Made by a program: the position numbers and the translations under genes. Positions 1 through 8,850 of a stretch of DNA of 64,000 nucleotides are shown in pieces; the first letter of the stretch is position 1, and each line of letters begins with the position of its first letter. The stretch is from NCBI GenBank assembly GCA_944326305.1, contig CALVDL010000010.1, positions 31,998-95,997 of the forward strand. Direction: 5' to 3'. This DNA is from an uncultured Bacteroidales bacterium. GTDB lineage: Bacteria; Bacteroidota; Bacteroidia; Bacteroidales; UBA932. The notes under the pieces were generated by a model. That model did not search any database, was not told where the DNA came from, and was given only the letters and a program-made list of their open reading frames with translations.

Positions 1-1
1 G

Positions 2-472
2 GAGGTCGAGGACGGGTTCATGAACTTCCTCCTGCCCTACTACTCCGGAGTGGACAAGACGCAGTCCCCTTTCGAGATCAAGCAGTTCGTCAGGGATGTG
101 CGCTCAGGGGCCATTGACTCCTTCATGGAACGCCTCCAGAGTTTCCTGGCCGGGTGCCCGTATGAACTGGCCAGGGACATAGAGCTCCACTACCAGAACG
201 TGCTGTTCATCGTATTCCGCCTCGCTGGACTGTACACTAAGGTGGAGTATCACACCTCAAGGGGCCGGATCGACCTTGTGCTCCAGACAGCGGACTACAT
301 CTACGTCATGGAGTTCAAATTAGACGGCAGCGCGGAGGAGGCCATCGCCCAGATTGAAGAAAAGCAGTACTCCCTGCCGTTCAGGAACGACAGGAGGAAA
401 GTCTTCGAGATAGGGGTGAATTTCTCGTCGCAGACTCGGAACATTGACAGGTGGATAGTCAAGGGGCATTGA
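2..472 (+). CDS. C-terminal part of a PD-(D/E)XK nuclease-superfamily protein (AAA-ATPase/DUF1703 type), cut by the window edge
   Basis: The frame is open from the first bases, so the gene starts outside the window and only its C-terminal part (about 156 residues) is seen. Counting from the first Met at position 20, the stretch GRIDLVL carries Asp85, and VMEFKL carries Glu98 and Lys100. This is the D...ExK core of the PD-(D/E)XK nuclease fold. It is followed by a helix (AEEAIAQIEEK) and a C-terminal strand typical of the PDDEXK_9/DUF1703 domain. In Bacteroidota this domain usually follows an AAA-ATPase-like domain in a protein of about 520 residues. The substrate is not established; a defence or mobile-DNA role is often suspected. 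The family call is fairly secure, the function is not. Confidence 0.8.
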   Translation, partial: EVEDGFMNFLLPYYSGVDKTQSPFEIKQFVRDVRSGAIDSFMERLQSFLAGCPYELARDIELHYQNVLFIVFRLAGLYTKVEYHTSRGRIDLVLQTADYIYVMEFKLDGSAEEAIAQIEEKQYSLPFRNDRRKVFEIGVNFSSQTRNIDRWIVKGH

Positions 473-539
473 CTCCTGTTGGCGCAATCTTCTCACCACA
501 TCCCTATTTTTTGGGATTTACAGGACGGCCTGCACTCTT

Positions 540-547
540 TATCTTTG
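540..547 (+). promoter_or_regulatory. Bacteroidota -7 promoter element (TAnnTTTG)
   Basis: TATCTTTG lies 25 bases before the ATG of the peptidase-like gene and matches the Bacteroidota primary-sigma -7 consensus. No -33 element at the usual spacing is obvious; a TTTG at 510-513 is too far upstream. Confidence 0.5.
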
Positions 548-572
548 CCAGTCTTATTAATGGTTGGTATAG

Positions 573-2738
573 ATGAAGAAATTGTTTTTATCTGTTTTCT
601 GCGCATTGTCAGTCTTTGCGCTTTCCGCTAAATATACGCCCTCGGTGGCCCTGGTGGTGGATTCCGGCACCAGGACGGCAGCAGGGGAAGGATTGTCCCT
701 TTATGCCGGGGCCATAATGAAGGACGGCAAGGAGGTCATAGTCATAGAAGATGTATGGCACTGTCCCGACTCGATACGGGCGCACCTGGAGACTCTCTAC
801 CGGACGCGGAATCTTGAAGGGGCCGTGTTCATAGGGGACATTCCCATCCCAATGATTAGGGATGCGCAGCATCTGACGACAGCTTTCAAGATGGACCAGT
901 CGAGGGACTGGAAAGAGTCTTCGGTCCCGTCGGACAGGTTCTATGACGATTTTGACCTGAAATTCGATTTCCTCAGGGAGGATGAGGACAGTCCCCTCTA
1001 TTTCTATTATTCCCTGAGGGCAGATTCCCCGCAGTATATTTCGAGTGACATATATTCGGCCAGGATAAAGGCCCCTGCCGTCCCGGGCAGGACGAAGCAT
1101 GAGGCTGTGGACGAGTGCCTCAGGAAGCTGGCCGCCGCCAAGTCGGGGGCACGCGTCATCGACAAGGTGCTGCATTTCGCGGGGCACGGGTACAATTCCG
1201 AGTCACACCGCGCCCGCACTGACGAGAACTGGGTGCTGAGGCACCATTTCCCGCAGCTGGACAATGACAGGGACGCGCACCTGTGCTTCATAAATTATGA
1301 TGAAGACCCCTTCGTGAAACCGCGCCTGAAGGCTGCCCTTGCCGACAGTGATATTGACATCGCCGTCCTGCACCATCACGGTGCGGAGGATACGCAGTAC
1401 CTCGGCGAGACGCCTGCACCTGTCACCGTAAAAGACTATATAGAGTCCGTCAGGCGCATCTTCCGCGGCAAAGTGTCCGGAAGCCGCGACCCCGGGGCGG
1501 CCAGGGACAGGTTCGTCTCCTCATACGGGGTGCCGGGCGAATGGGCGGACGGAGTTTCGGACCCGGAGGTGATGGCGGCCGACTCGGTCTTTGCCGCAGG
1601 CATGGATATGCATATACAGGACCTGGCGGACTTCACCCCTCAGGCGAGGTTCGTGATGCTGGATGCATGTTTCAACGGGGCGTTCCTGCAGGATGACTAC
1701 ATCGCGGGGCACTATGTGTTCGGGGACGGCGGTACCGTGGCCGTGAAGGCCAACTCGGTCAACACACTCCAGGACATCTGGTCCACCGAGCTCATAGGTC
1801 TGCTCGGCTGTGGGGTGAGCATCGGAAACTGGGCCAAGGAGCTTTTCACCCTCGAATCCCATATCATCGGCGACCCTACCTACAGGTTCGCCCCTTCCGT
1901 GGACGGGGTGCCTGCCGGTCTTGATATGGCCGTCACGGAACGCAGATCGGACACCTCATACTGGCGCCGCCTGTTCAAAAAGACGGACATCCCTGACCTG
2001 AAGGCCCTTTCTCTTGTGATGCTCGCCCGTGAGGGCGCCCTCCCGCAGGAAAGCCTGATGCGACTGCTCGCGGATGACCCGGACCCGGTGGTAAGGACAG
2101 AGGCCTATGCACTTCTCAAGAAATACCTTGCCCCTGATCTTGCGGAGGCCACACGCGTGGCGCTTTCCGACAGCTACGAGCTGCTTTCGCGCCTTGCTGC
2201 CGCCGTGGCTGTGAAATCCGGCGACAGGGACCTGCTCCCTGTGCTTGTAAAGCTCTATTTCGACCCGTCGACTCCTACAAGGGTGTATTTCCAGGTCCGG
2301 GATGCCTTTGACCAGTACCCGGCCTCAGAAGTCCTCGCGGCTCTTGACATGGCCCGGGCGGACAGCCCGCTATGGCCGGAGGAGGCCGCCTATGAGGCTT
2401 TCAGAAAATCTCTGGAGAGGTCCGAACAGATGATGTACAGCGAACTCGGGGAACTGGGCGATACGGACATCCCGTTCCGGAAGAGGCGGCTTATAGTCAC
2501 TCCGCAGAGGAACAAGTGCCAGACACAGCCCCTTGACGCCATGCTTTCGTATCTCCGGGACGGGACAGACAATGAAATGCGGCTCCTGATAGCCGAGACC
2601 CTGGGCTGGTATGTATATTCATCCGGGAAGGAGCGCATAATCTCTTTCCTCGGCACGCAGCTCGGTAGGGAGTCCGACCCGCAGGTGAAGAATGAAATCG
2701 TGAAGACCCTGAACAGGCTGTCCCCGGTAAAATATTGA
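573..2738 (+). CDS. Gingipain-like (C25-type, clan CD) cysteine peptidase homologue with C-terminal HEAT repeats
   Basis: 721 residues with a signal peptide (MKKLFLSVFCALSVFALSA). The N-terminal half looks like a caspase/gingipain fold. VLHHHGAED (His267-His269) fits the catalytic histidine loop and MLDACFNGAF (Cys366) the catalytic cysteine. IGDPTYRF closes the domain, as in C25 peptidases. From about residue 450 to the end there are HEAT-like helical pairs (for example DDPDPVVRTEAYALLKKYL). Bacterial gingipains are secreted by the type IX system through a C-terminal beta domain; none is present, so this protein is probably periplasmic. It is followed after 46 bases by a TonB-dependent receptor, suggesting co-transcription. 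Peptidase activity is inferred from the His/Cys motifs. Confidence 0.78.
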   Translation: MKKLFLSVFCALSVFALSAKYTPSVALVVDSGTRTAAGEGLSLYAGAIMKDGKEVIVIEDVWHCPDSIRAHLETLYRTRNLEGAVFIGDIPIPMIRDAQHLTTAFKMDQSRDWKESSVPSDRFYDDFDLKFDFLREDEDSPLYFYYSLRADSPQYISSDIYSARIKAPAVPGRTKHEAVDECLRKLAAAKSGARVIDKVLHFAGHGYNSESHRARTDENWVLRHHFPQLDNDRDAHLCFINYDEDPFVKPRLKAALADSDIDIAVLHHHGAEDTQYLGETPAPVTVKDYIESVRRIFRGKVSGSRDPGAARDRFVSSYGVPGEWADGVSDPEVMAADSVFAAGMDMHIQDLADFTPQARFVMLDACFNGAFLQDDYIAGHYVFGDGGTVAVKANSVNTLQDIWSTELIGLLGCGVSIGNWAKELFTLESHIIGDPTYRFAPSVDGVPAGLDMAVTERRSDTSYWRRLFKKTDIPDLKALSLVMLAREGALPQESLMRLLADDPDPVVRTEAYALLKKYLAPDLAEATRVALSDSYELLSRLAAAVAVKSGDRDLLPVLVKLYFDPSTPTRVYFQVRDAFDQYPASEVLAALDMARADSPLWPEEAAYEAFRKSLERSEQMMYSELGELGDTDIPFRKRRLIVTPQRNKCQTQPLDAMLSYLRDGTDNEMRLLIAETLGWYVYSSGKERIISFLGTQLGRESDPQVKNEIVKTLNRLSPVKY

Positions 2739-2784
2739 TTTTTAGAGTAATATTATTAAACATAAATTCGTCGGACTGACGTTA

Positions 2785-5595
2785 ATGAGAAATACCATTG
2801 TCATATTCGTATCGGCTCTGGCATGGGCCGCATTGTCCCTCTCCCCTGCCTCCGCACAGGAGAAGGCAGAGATAGAAGGATATGTGCTTGAAGCCGGAAG
2901 CGGGACCCCCGTGGACTATGCATGGGTATTCCTGCCTGCTTCCGGACAGTACGCCATGACGGACGAGAAGGGCTTTTTCTCCATGCAGGAAGTGGATCCG
3001 GGGAAAGTCGGCATACAGATACAGTACGTGGGATTGAATACGGTAGACACACTTGTCACTGTGCTTCCGGGGAAAGTCAACGAGTTCATGTTCCGGATGC
3101 AGCCCTCCGACTTCCGTATGGAAGAGGTGGTGGTGACGGCGACGAGGAACAAGGCCGGGGAGTCCACCGCATCTACCATCAACCGCCAGGCGATCGACCA
3201 TATGCAGGCGTCCTCCCTTACGGACGTGATGCAGCTGCTTCCGGGATCTGCCATGTCGAATTCCGACCTGGGCAGTCCCAATGTTCTGAGCATAAGGAGT
3301 ATAGACGGTTCTGCGGCCAACAGCCTCGGGACAGCCCTCATTATAGACGGCGACCAGCAGTCCAACAACGCCAACCTGCAGGTGATGTCCCCGACCTCGA
3401 ACGGTTCTACCTCGAACCCGCTCTATTTCCAGAATACCGCCAACAGCGCGGGCGGTGTCGATACCAGGACCGTCTCCCTTGACAACGTGGAGTCTGTCGA
3501 GGTTATACGCGGAATCCCTTCAGCCGAATACGGGGACCTGACCGCCGGAGCCGTAATCGTGAAGTCCAAGACAGGGCAGACCCCGCTGAACATCAAGTTC
3601 AGCGCACGTCCGGAGCAGTACCAGGGGTCGGTTGCCAAGGGTATACGCCTCGGGGAAAAGGGAGGTACGCTGAACCTCAGCGGGGATTACCTCTACACCA
3701 TCAAGCGCCCGATAGAGTCATACTGGAACTACCGCCGCTTCACCGCCTCCGGCATCTGGTCGAAGATGTGGGGCGACAGGCTGAGCACGAAGACCACCCT
3801 GAACATGTTCTACGGTATGGACCGGCGCACCGGCAACCCGGACAACAATGCCCGCGAACTCGTCGAGGAGGGACGGGACCTCGGGTTCAAACTGAACACG
3901 ACCGGCACGGTGTCCGTGAACGCAGGATGGCTCAAGACCATAGAATACGGCCTGTACGGGAGCTATACCGACAGGCACTCCTACAAGTCCGAGATAATAA
4001 GCGGAGCCAGCGGGCTCTACTCCACGTCCACCGTTGACGGGTCCGTGACCTCCAGCCATCAGGGCGTGCATATATTTGACAATGAAGGAAACGAGATAAC
4101 CAACCTCCTTCCGGGGACAGAGGACGCCTATGTCACCTTCCTTCCGGATTCCTACAGGTCTGAATACAACATTTTCGGCAAGGAGATCTACGGCAATGCA
4201 AAGGTCAAGGCCGTCCTCTACAAGACCTGGGGAGAGAAGACCTCCAACAGGATAATCGCCGGTGCGGAATACAGGATAGAAGGGAACCGCGGTGCAGGGA
4301 AAGTCTATGACAATGATTCCCCTCCGTCCCCGGGCAGCGGCTTCAGCTCGGACAGGATCCGCCATTACTACGACATCCCGTTCATCAACAGGGTGAGCGC
4401 CTATGTGGAGGATACCTACAGCCAGAAGATAGGGCGGCGGGACCTGATAGTTTCAGCTGGCCTCCGGTTCGACCATATAAACGGGAAGCAGGCCCTTGCA
4501 CCGCGTATCAATGCGTCTTTCGAGGTCCTTCCGGATGTACTTTCCGTCCGCGGCGGGTACGGTATCACGGCCAAGGCCCCGACCCTGCTCTACCTCTATC
4601 CGGAGAACGGGTATTTCGACATGCCCCTTTTCGCCAGTACATCGTCTTCAGATCCGGCCGAGAACCTGGTGATAACCAAGACCAATGTCTATTCCGCCGG
4701 GAATCCGGACCTCGAGATAGAAAAGAACATGAAATCCGAAGCCGGGATAGACCTCACCATTGCCGGGAGGTATACCATGGCGCTCACAGGCTATTACGAA
4801 AGATGCGGCAACGGCTATTCCCTCGCCAGGGACATAGACTGTTTCCATTTGGTGGAATACCCTGTGTACAAAGTGCTTGAGGAGAACCCTGGCAGCCTTC
4901 CCACACTCACCCTCGACAGGACTTACAAGGTATGGCAGAGCATATACAAGCCTTCCAACACTGCCGTGAACAGCAAATACGGTGTGGAGATGGAGATGGA
5001 CCTGGGCCGTTTCGACGCCATCAGGACGTCGTTCTACCTGAGCGGGGCGTGGATGAGGGAGAGCAGCACAAGCAGCGGCTATTCGTTCAGTACGCTCACT
5101 CCTACGGGCGGGATAGAGGGACATGGCGGGATATATGCCCCTGGCAGGATAACGGATTACCGGGAGAGGATGGTCGCGACCCTGAGGATGACGCACAATA
5201 TCCCGAAGATAGGCTTTGCCGTCACCCTTACGACGCAGTTCACACCTATAGACAGGTTCTGGTCAAGGTACGGCAGCGACATGTTTGTCAAATACCTCTC
5301 CATGGATGACGGCAAAGTCTATGATTTCGATCCGTCCATGGCTGATGATCCGGAGTTCAGCTACCTGTTCGAGAACATTGCCTCCAACCGGGAGACCGTT
5401 GAAAGCCGCGTGCCGACCCTTTATTTCAACCTGACCCTCACAAAAGAGATAGGGAAGCTGATGAGGTTCTCTTTCTTTGCGAACAACGCACTGTACAGCA
5501 GGCCGATATACCAGTCGACCAAGAATCCGACCACCCTGATTGAGCTCGGTAACGACATATTCTTCGGGTTTGACCTGTCGGTGTCAATAAAATAA
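2785..5595 (+). CDS. TonB-dependent outer-membrane receptor with N-terminal carboxypeptidase-like regulatory domain
   Basis: 936 residues. A signal peptide ends at about residue 25 (SPASAQ). A CarboxypepD_reg-like beta-sandwich follows (EGYVLEAGSGTPVDYAWVF), then a plug domain beginning at EEVVVTATRNKAGES, which contains the TonB-box-like and plug signature, with VEVIRGIPSAEYGDLTAGAV closing the plug. The rest is a beta-barrel ending in an aromatic-rich strand (DIFFGFDLSVSIK). It imports a ligand across the outer membrane using TonB energy. It is not accompanied by a SusD gene; the partners here are a DUF4876 lipoprotein and a DUF6850 barrel downstream, so the ligand is unknown and may not be a glycan. 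Confidence 0.93.
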   Translation: MRNTIVIFVSALAWAALSLSPASAQEKAEIEGYVLEAGSGTPVDYAWVFLPASGQYAMTDEKGFFSMQEVDPGKVGIQIQYVGLNTVDTLVTVLPGKVNEFMFRMQPSDFRMEEVVVTATRNKAGESTASTINRQAIDHMQASSLTDVMQLLPGSAMSNSDLGSPNVLSIRSIDGSAANSLGTALIIDGDQQSNNANLQVMSPTSNGSTSNPLYFQNTANSAGGVDTRTVSLDNVESVEVIRGIPSAEYGDLTAGAVIVKSKTGQTPLNIKFSARPEQYQGSVAKGIRLGEKGGTLNLSGDYLYTIKRPIESYWNYRRFTASGIWSKMWGDRLSTKTTLNMFYGMDRRTGNPDNNARELVEEGRDLGFKLNTTGTVSVNAGWLKTIEYGLYGSYTDRHSYKSEIISGASGLYSTSTVDGSVTSSHQGVHIFDNEGNEITNLLPGTEDAYVTFLPDSYRSEYNIFGKEIYGNAKVKAVLYKTWGEKTSNRIIAGAEYRIEGNRGAGKVYDNDSPPSPGSGFSSDRIRHYYDIPFINRVSAYVEDTYSQKIGRRDLIVSAGLRFDHINGKQALAPRINASFEVLPDVLSVRGGYGITAKAPTLLYLYPENGYFDMPLFASTSSSDPAENLVITKTNVYSAGNPDLEIEKNMKSEAGIDLTIAGRYTMALTGYYERCGNGYSLARDIDCFHLVEYPVYKVLEENPGSLPTLTLDRTYKVWQSIYKPSNTAVNSKYGVEMEMDLGRFDAIRTSFYLSGAWMRESSTSSGYSFSTLTPTGGIEGHGGIYAPGRITDYRERMVATLRMTHNIPKIGFAVTLTTQFTPIDRFWSRYGSDMFVKYLSMDDGKVYDFDPSMADDPEFSYLFENIASNRETVESRVPTLYFNLTLTKEIGKLMRFSFFANNALYSRPIYQSTKNPTTLIELGNDIFFGFDLSVSIK

Positions 5596-5691
5596 TTCCG
5601 GTATGGACTGTTCGTCATCCCGGACGCAGGATTCCCCACCCTGTTTTCGACCGGACAAGCTTTTCTGTCATTTCGACCGAATGGGCTTTCC

Positions 5692-5777
5692 TGTCATTTC
5701 GACCGAACGGAGTGAGTGGAGAAATCTGCCGGAGAAGTGAGAATAAACAGATCCCTCGACTTCGCTCGGGACGACAG
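5692..5777. repeat. REP-like imperfect inverted repeat (extragenic palindrome)
   Basis: The left arm (5692-5730) reads TGTCATTTCGACCGAACGGA and continues GTGAGTGGAGAAATCTGCC. The right arm (5748-5777) is its inverted counterpart, CAGATCCCTCGACTTCGCTC followed by GGGACGACAG. The two can fold into an imperfect hairpin. Truncated extra copies of the left arm lie at 5644-5656 and 5666-5686. Related units occur at 8739-8777 and 37750-37778, so this is a dispersed family, not a one-off terminator. Confidence 0.75.
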
Positions 5778-5820
5778 GAGTACGTTCAGGACGACAGAAA
5801 GACGTTCAGGATGACAGAAG
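5771..5820. repeat. 20-bp tandem repeat, about 2.5 copies
   Basis: Units start at 5771, 5791 and 5811. The unit is ACGACAG-(A/G)A-(A/G)-(T/G)-ACGTTCAGG and the third copy is partial. It overlaps the end of the REP-like palindrome and probably arose from it by local duplication. Confidence 0.7.
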
Positions 5821-5897
5821 GAAAATATAAAAAACAAATTGGTTTGATTGAATAAAGATATTGATTATCTGAACAATACAATAAAAAAGGAAGTTTT

Positions 5898-7136
5898 ATG
5901 AAAAGATTGATGATGATTGTTTCTGCCGCGGCATCGGTGATGCTCCTGCAGACATCCTGCGAGCAAGGGACGGACAACGGAAGCACCGTATCCGTAAATA
6001 TAGAGGTCGTAGCCGCTGAAGGGGTCGAGGTCCCGACGGGCACGGTATTCGACGTGACGGTGACCAATTATGACACGAGGACAGAGCAGACGGCCAGTAC
6101 GGACGAATCCGGCAAGGTGTCTGTCAGCGGCCTTGTGATGGGGCGCTATACAGTGACGGCCACCGCCTCCGTCTCCGTCGAGGGAGTGACAAGCCTCTAT
6201 ACAGGTACACAGTCGAATGTGAATGTGCTTGAGGACGGGATGACCATAACCGTTCCGGTCAGCGTGACGGAAAGCTCCCAGCTCGTGATAAAGGAGATGT
6301 ACTACGGGTTCAGCAAGAATGCCGCAGGAAGCAACTATATCCATGACCAGTTCATCGAAATCTACAACAACAGCGACGAGACCGTCTACGCGGACGGGCT
6401 CTGTATCGGCAATCTGATGCCTGAGGTTGCTACCGGGCTGGCGAACTACAACTGGGGCGTGGACACCCAGGAGTACTGCCTCCTTTCAAGGGTGCTGAAG
6501 GTCCCTGGAAATGTCGGGGACAACAACTATCCGGTGGCCCCGGGCGAGTCTATCCTCCTGTGCAAATGGGCAAAGAACCATCAGGCGGAGGACGGGAATC
6601 CGCTCTCTCCTGTGGACCTCTCCGGCGGGGAATTCGAGTACTACTACCCGGAAGGCCCGCAGCAGGACGAGTCTGCCGTCAACCTTGAACTTGCATACAG
6701 CCGTACCGAGAGCGCCTATACCCAGTGGACCACTAGCTTCAACGGCTGGGCGTATGCCATTTTCTTCCCTGAGGACGGGGACTTCGACGAGGCCAACCAG
6801 CTGAGGGAACTGAACAATGGCGTAATGTATTCATACCCTGTAAAGGCGGACAGGATACTTGATGCCGTGGAGTGTGTACGTGACGAGACCCAGGTGGCCA
6901 ACAAGAGGGTGCCTGACGTCCTTGATTCAGGCGCCATATGGCTTACCGACGAGAACGGGGAGGCGGCAACGGGCCTTGGCCGCTCTATAGTCCGTAAAGT
7001 CTCATCTACCCTTGAGGACGGCAGGGTCATACTCCAGGACACCAACAATTCATCCAGCGACTTCGAATGCATGACGGCACAGGCCCGCAGATACAATGCC
7101 GGAATCCCGTCATGGAACACCTGGGCATCACGTTAA
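5898..7136 (+). CDS. DUF4876 domain lipoprotein
   Basis: 412 residues. A lipoprotein signal has the lipobox LQTSC (Cys21), so it is lipid-anchored, probably at the cell surface. An N-terminal Ig-like or CNA-B-like domain follows (residues about 30-125, VNIEVVAAEGVEVPTGTVFDVTVT). From about residue 130 comes the DUF4876 region (LVIKEMYYGFSKN, YIHDQFIEIYNNSDETVY), which resembles a lamin-tail-like beta-sandwich. The stop codon overlaps the start of the next gene by one base (TAATG), so the two are translationally coupled. The natural reading is a surface partner of the upstream TonB receptor. The biochemical role is unknown. Confidence 0.82.
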   Translation: MKRLMMIVSAAASVMLLQTSCEQGTDNGSTVSVNIEVVAAEGVEVPTGTVFDVTVTNYDTRTEQTASTDESGKVSVSGLVMGRYTVTATASVSVEGVTSLYTGTQSNVNVLEDGMTITVPVSVTESSQLVIKEMYYGFSKNAAGSNYIHDQFIEIYNNSDETVYADGLCIGNLMPEVATGLANYNWGVDTQEYCLLSRVLKVPGNVGDNNYPVAPGESILLCKWAKNHQAEDGNPLSPVDLSGGEFEYYYPEGPQQDESAVNLELAYSRTESAYTQWTTSFNGWAYAIFFPEDGDFDEANQLRELNNGVMYSYPVKADRILDAVECVRDETQVANKRVPDVLDSGAIWLTDENGEAATGLGRSIVRKVSSTLEDGRVILQDTNNSSSDFECMTAQARRYNAGIPSWNTWASR

Positions 7137-8689
7137 TGGGAAAAAGGTTTTTCATAGCTTTTCTCCTTGTCCTGCCTTTCTGCTTGTCAGAAGGGCAGGA
7201 CAAGGCCGCATCCATCCTGGATCCCGCGGCGCATGAGATGAACTTCGAGAGGCATCTGTGGTTCTCTACGGACAATGCGGCAGGTATGGCCCTCTCCCCG
7301 CTTGACAACTACAGCGTTGTCTCCGCAGGGTACAGGCATACGGAAGGGGATTTCCGTTCGCTGCAGCGGGGGAAATCGGAGAATCTCCTGACATTCAACA
7401 CCAACGGTGCCGTCAGCCTCGGCAGGACTTTCCTTTGGGGTGACTTCACTTTCAGACGGGACGGATGGCAGGATGCACAGTACAACACCAACTGCTTTTT
7501 CCTCGACCCCGACATGCCATACTATGTCGCCGACGACAGGGCCGGGGACTGGACCAGGCAGTCGTATGACATGTCCGTTAAGGCCGCCTTCCCGATGCTG
7601 TGGGACAGGGTGGTGTTCGGTGCGGGGGCAAGCTATCTGGCCTACAAGGGGGCGAAGCAGATAGACCCGCGCGGTGTCCCTATCGGGTATGCCCTGGAAG
7701 TTTCCCCGTCCGTGGCCGTCATAATAGGGGAGGGGCATGCCATAGGGGCTGTGTTCACATACCGGAACATGTTTGAGCGCAGCACATTCAGCAATGTCCA
7801 GGGCTCCAATTCCTCCCCTGTTTTCCTGATGAAGGGGCTGGGGTTCTATTCTTCCGGCTCTGTATCAGGCACGGGAGGTATCTCCCCCTATTTCTATCCC
7901 GGGAACAGCTTCGGAGGATCACTGCAGTATGCCTTCTCCTCCGGGGATGTGCAGGTCCTGGCCGACCTTGGCTTCTACAGCTACAGGAGGGACGCATTCC
8001 AGAACCCCCAGACCAGGTACAGGATGGGGACTGCCGGCAAGACGGGCTGCAGTGCGGACATCATGGTGATGTGGGGGAGCGATGTGCGCCACAAGCTCAC
8101 TTTCGAGGCCCTGTACACTGTCACCAAAGGGACTGAATATCTCCAGGAGAGGGACCAGGATGTCAATACCGATCCGTATAAGGTTCTCGCCGAGCTTGAC
8201 ATGAGCAGGTACAGGACCCGCAGGGCCTCCGTTACATACGGTATCTTTACAGGTGGCCGGGACAATACATATTCGTGGTATGCCGGGGTGCAGGCCGGGT
8301 ATGAAGGCCGCAGCGAGACCTATTTCACTCCCGAGTCGGTCCTGGAATATAACAATGCCGGGGCGGCCCTGTTCGCCAAAAAGAACTTCAGGGCCGGCAA
8401 GACCTGCCGCATCCTCGTGGCGGCCGATGCCGGATACCGCCTGAATCTCGGCGGAGAATATGACTACAACGGTCCCGACCCGGACCACCGGGTCATAACC
8501 GTGTTCTATGCCAATGAATTCGCGGTCAGCTCCGCCGACTTCTTCAAGGCCGGCCTTGACGCTGTTTTCTCGGTACCTGTGCGCAGTGTCGCCGGGATAA
8601 ACATCGGCGCCTCCTTCGACGGCATGTTCCCGACCGCCGGTGGCGGCAGCCGCTGGGCCGTGTCAGGGGTCCTGTCGGTATTGTTCTGA
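7136..8689 (+). CDS. DUF6850-family outer-membrane beta-barrel protein
   Basis: 517 residues from the ATG at 7136. An in-frame upstream Met at 7067 would lie inside the preceding gene, whereas 7136 gives a proper signal peptide (MGKRFFIAFLLVLPFCLSEGQ) and the TAATG overlap. The mature protein is a series of amphipathic beta-strands rich in Tyr, Gly and Phe, ending in AVSGVLSVLF with a terminal Phe as in outer-membrane barrels. It matches what I know of the DUF6850 family, found next to DUF4876 lipoproteins. Function is unknown; it presumably forms an outer-membrane complex with its neighbours. Confidence 0.78.
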   Translation: MGKRFFIAFLLVLPFCLSEGQDKAASILDPAAHEMNFERHLWFSTDNAAGMALSPLDNYSVVSAGYRHTEGDFRSLQRGKSENLLTFNTNGAVSLGRTFLWGDFTFRRDGWQDAQYNTNCFFLDPDMPYYVADDRAGDWTRQSYDMSVKAAFPMLWDRVVFGAGASYLAYKGAKQIDPRGVPIGYALEVSPSVAVIIGEGHAIGAVFTYRNMFERSTFSNVQGSNSSPVFLMKGLGFYSSGSVSGTGGISPYFYPGNSFGGSLQYAFSSGDVQVLADLGFYSYRRDAFQNPQTRYRMGTAGKTGCSADIMVMWGSDVRHKLTFEALYTVTKGTEYLQERDQDVNTDPYKVLAELDMSRYRTRRASVTYGIFTGGRDNTYSWYAGVQAGYEGRSETYFTPESVLEYNNAGAALFAKKNFRAGKTCRILVAADAGYRLNLGGEYDYNGPDPDHRVITVFYANEFAVSSADFFKAGLDAVFSVPVRSVAGINIGASFDGMFPTAGGGSRWAVSGVLSVLF

Positions 8690-8738
8690 ACAGGCTTTTC
8701 GCGCCATTTCGGTTTACCGGGACCATCGAACCCTTTTC

Positions 8739-8777
8739 TGTCGTTTCGACCGGCCGCAGGGAGTGGAGAAATCTGCC
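8739..8777 (+). repeat. REP-like extragenic repeat, single arm
   Basis: TGTCGTTTCGACCGGCCGCA followed by GGGAGTGGAGAAATCTGCC differs at only a few positions from the arm at 5692-5730. It sits in the 161-bp gap between two convergent genes, just before the terminator hairpin. Confidence 0.7.
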
Positions 8778-8786
8778 TGAAATAAA

Positions 8787-8814
8787 AATCCGGCCCGAAA
8801 ACTCGGGCCGGATT
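8787..8814. terminator. Bidirectional intrinsic terminator hairpin
   Basis: A perfect 12-bp stem (AATCCGGCCCGA / TCGGGCCGGATT) with an AAAC loop lies between the convergent DUF6850 and GH2 genes. It is preceded by AATAAAA on one side and followed by GTCTTT on the other. Confidence 0.8.
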
Positions 8815-8850
8815 GTCTTTACCGGTACTGTCCTGTTCAGGTGACTGTAC

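Larger units (their letters stand above)
5596..5897. other. 302-bp intergenic region filled with REP-like palindromic and tandem repeats
   Basis: No ORF of note. It contains partial and complete copies of an extragenic repeat (see the repeat entries) and an AT-rich stretch before the DUF4876 gene. No clear TAnnTTTG promoter is seen, so the downstream pair may be read through from the TonB receptor gene or use a divergent promoter. Confidence 0.7.

Noticed and set aside
573..2738. Peptidase-like protein as a type IX secretion substrate
   Set aside because: The C-terminus is HEAT-like helices; no Por-secretion beta domain is present.
5692..5777. Ordinary rho-independent terminator
   Set aside because: Related sequences recur at unrelated loci in both orientations and there is no T-tract, so it is a dispersed repeat, although it could still affect transcript ends.
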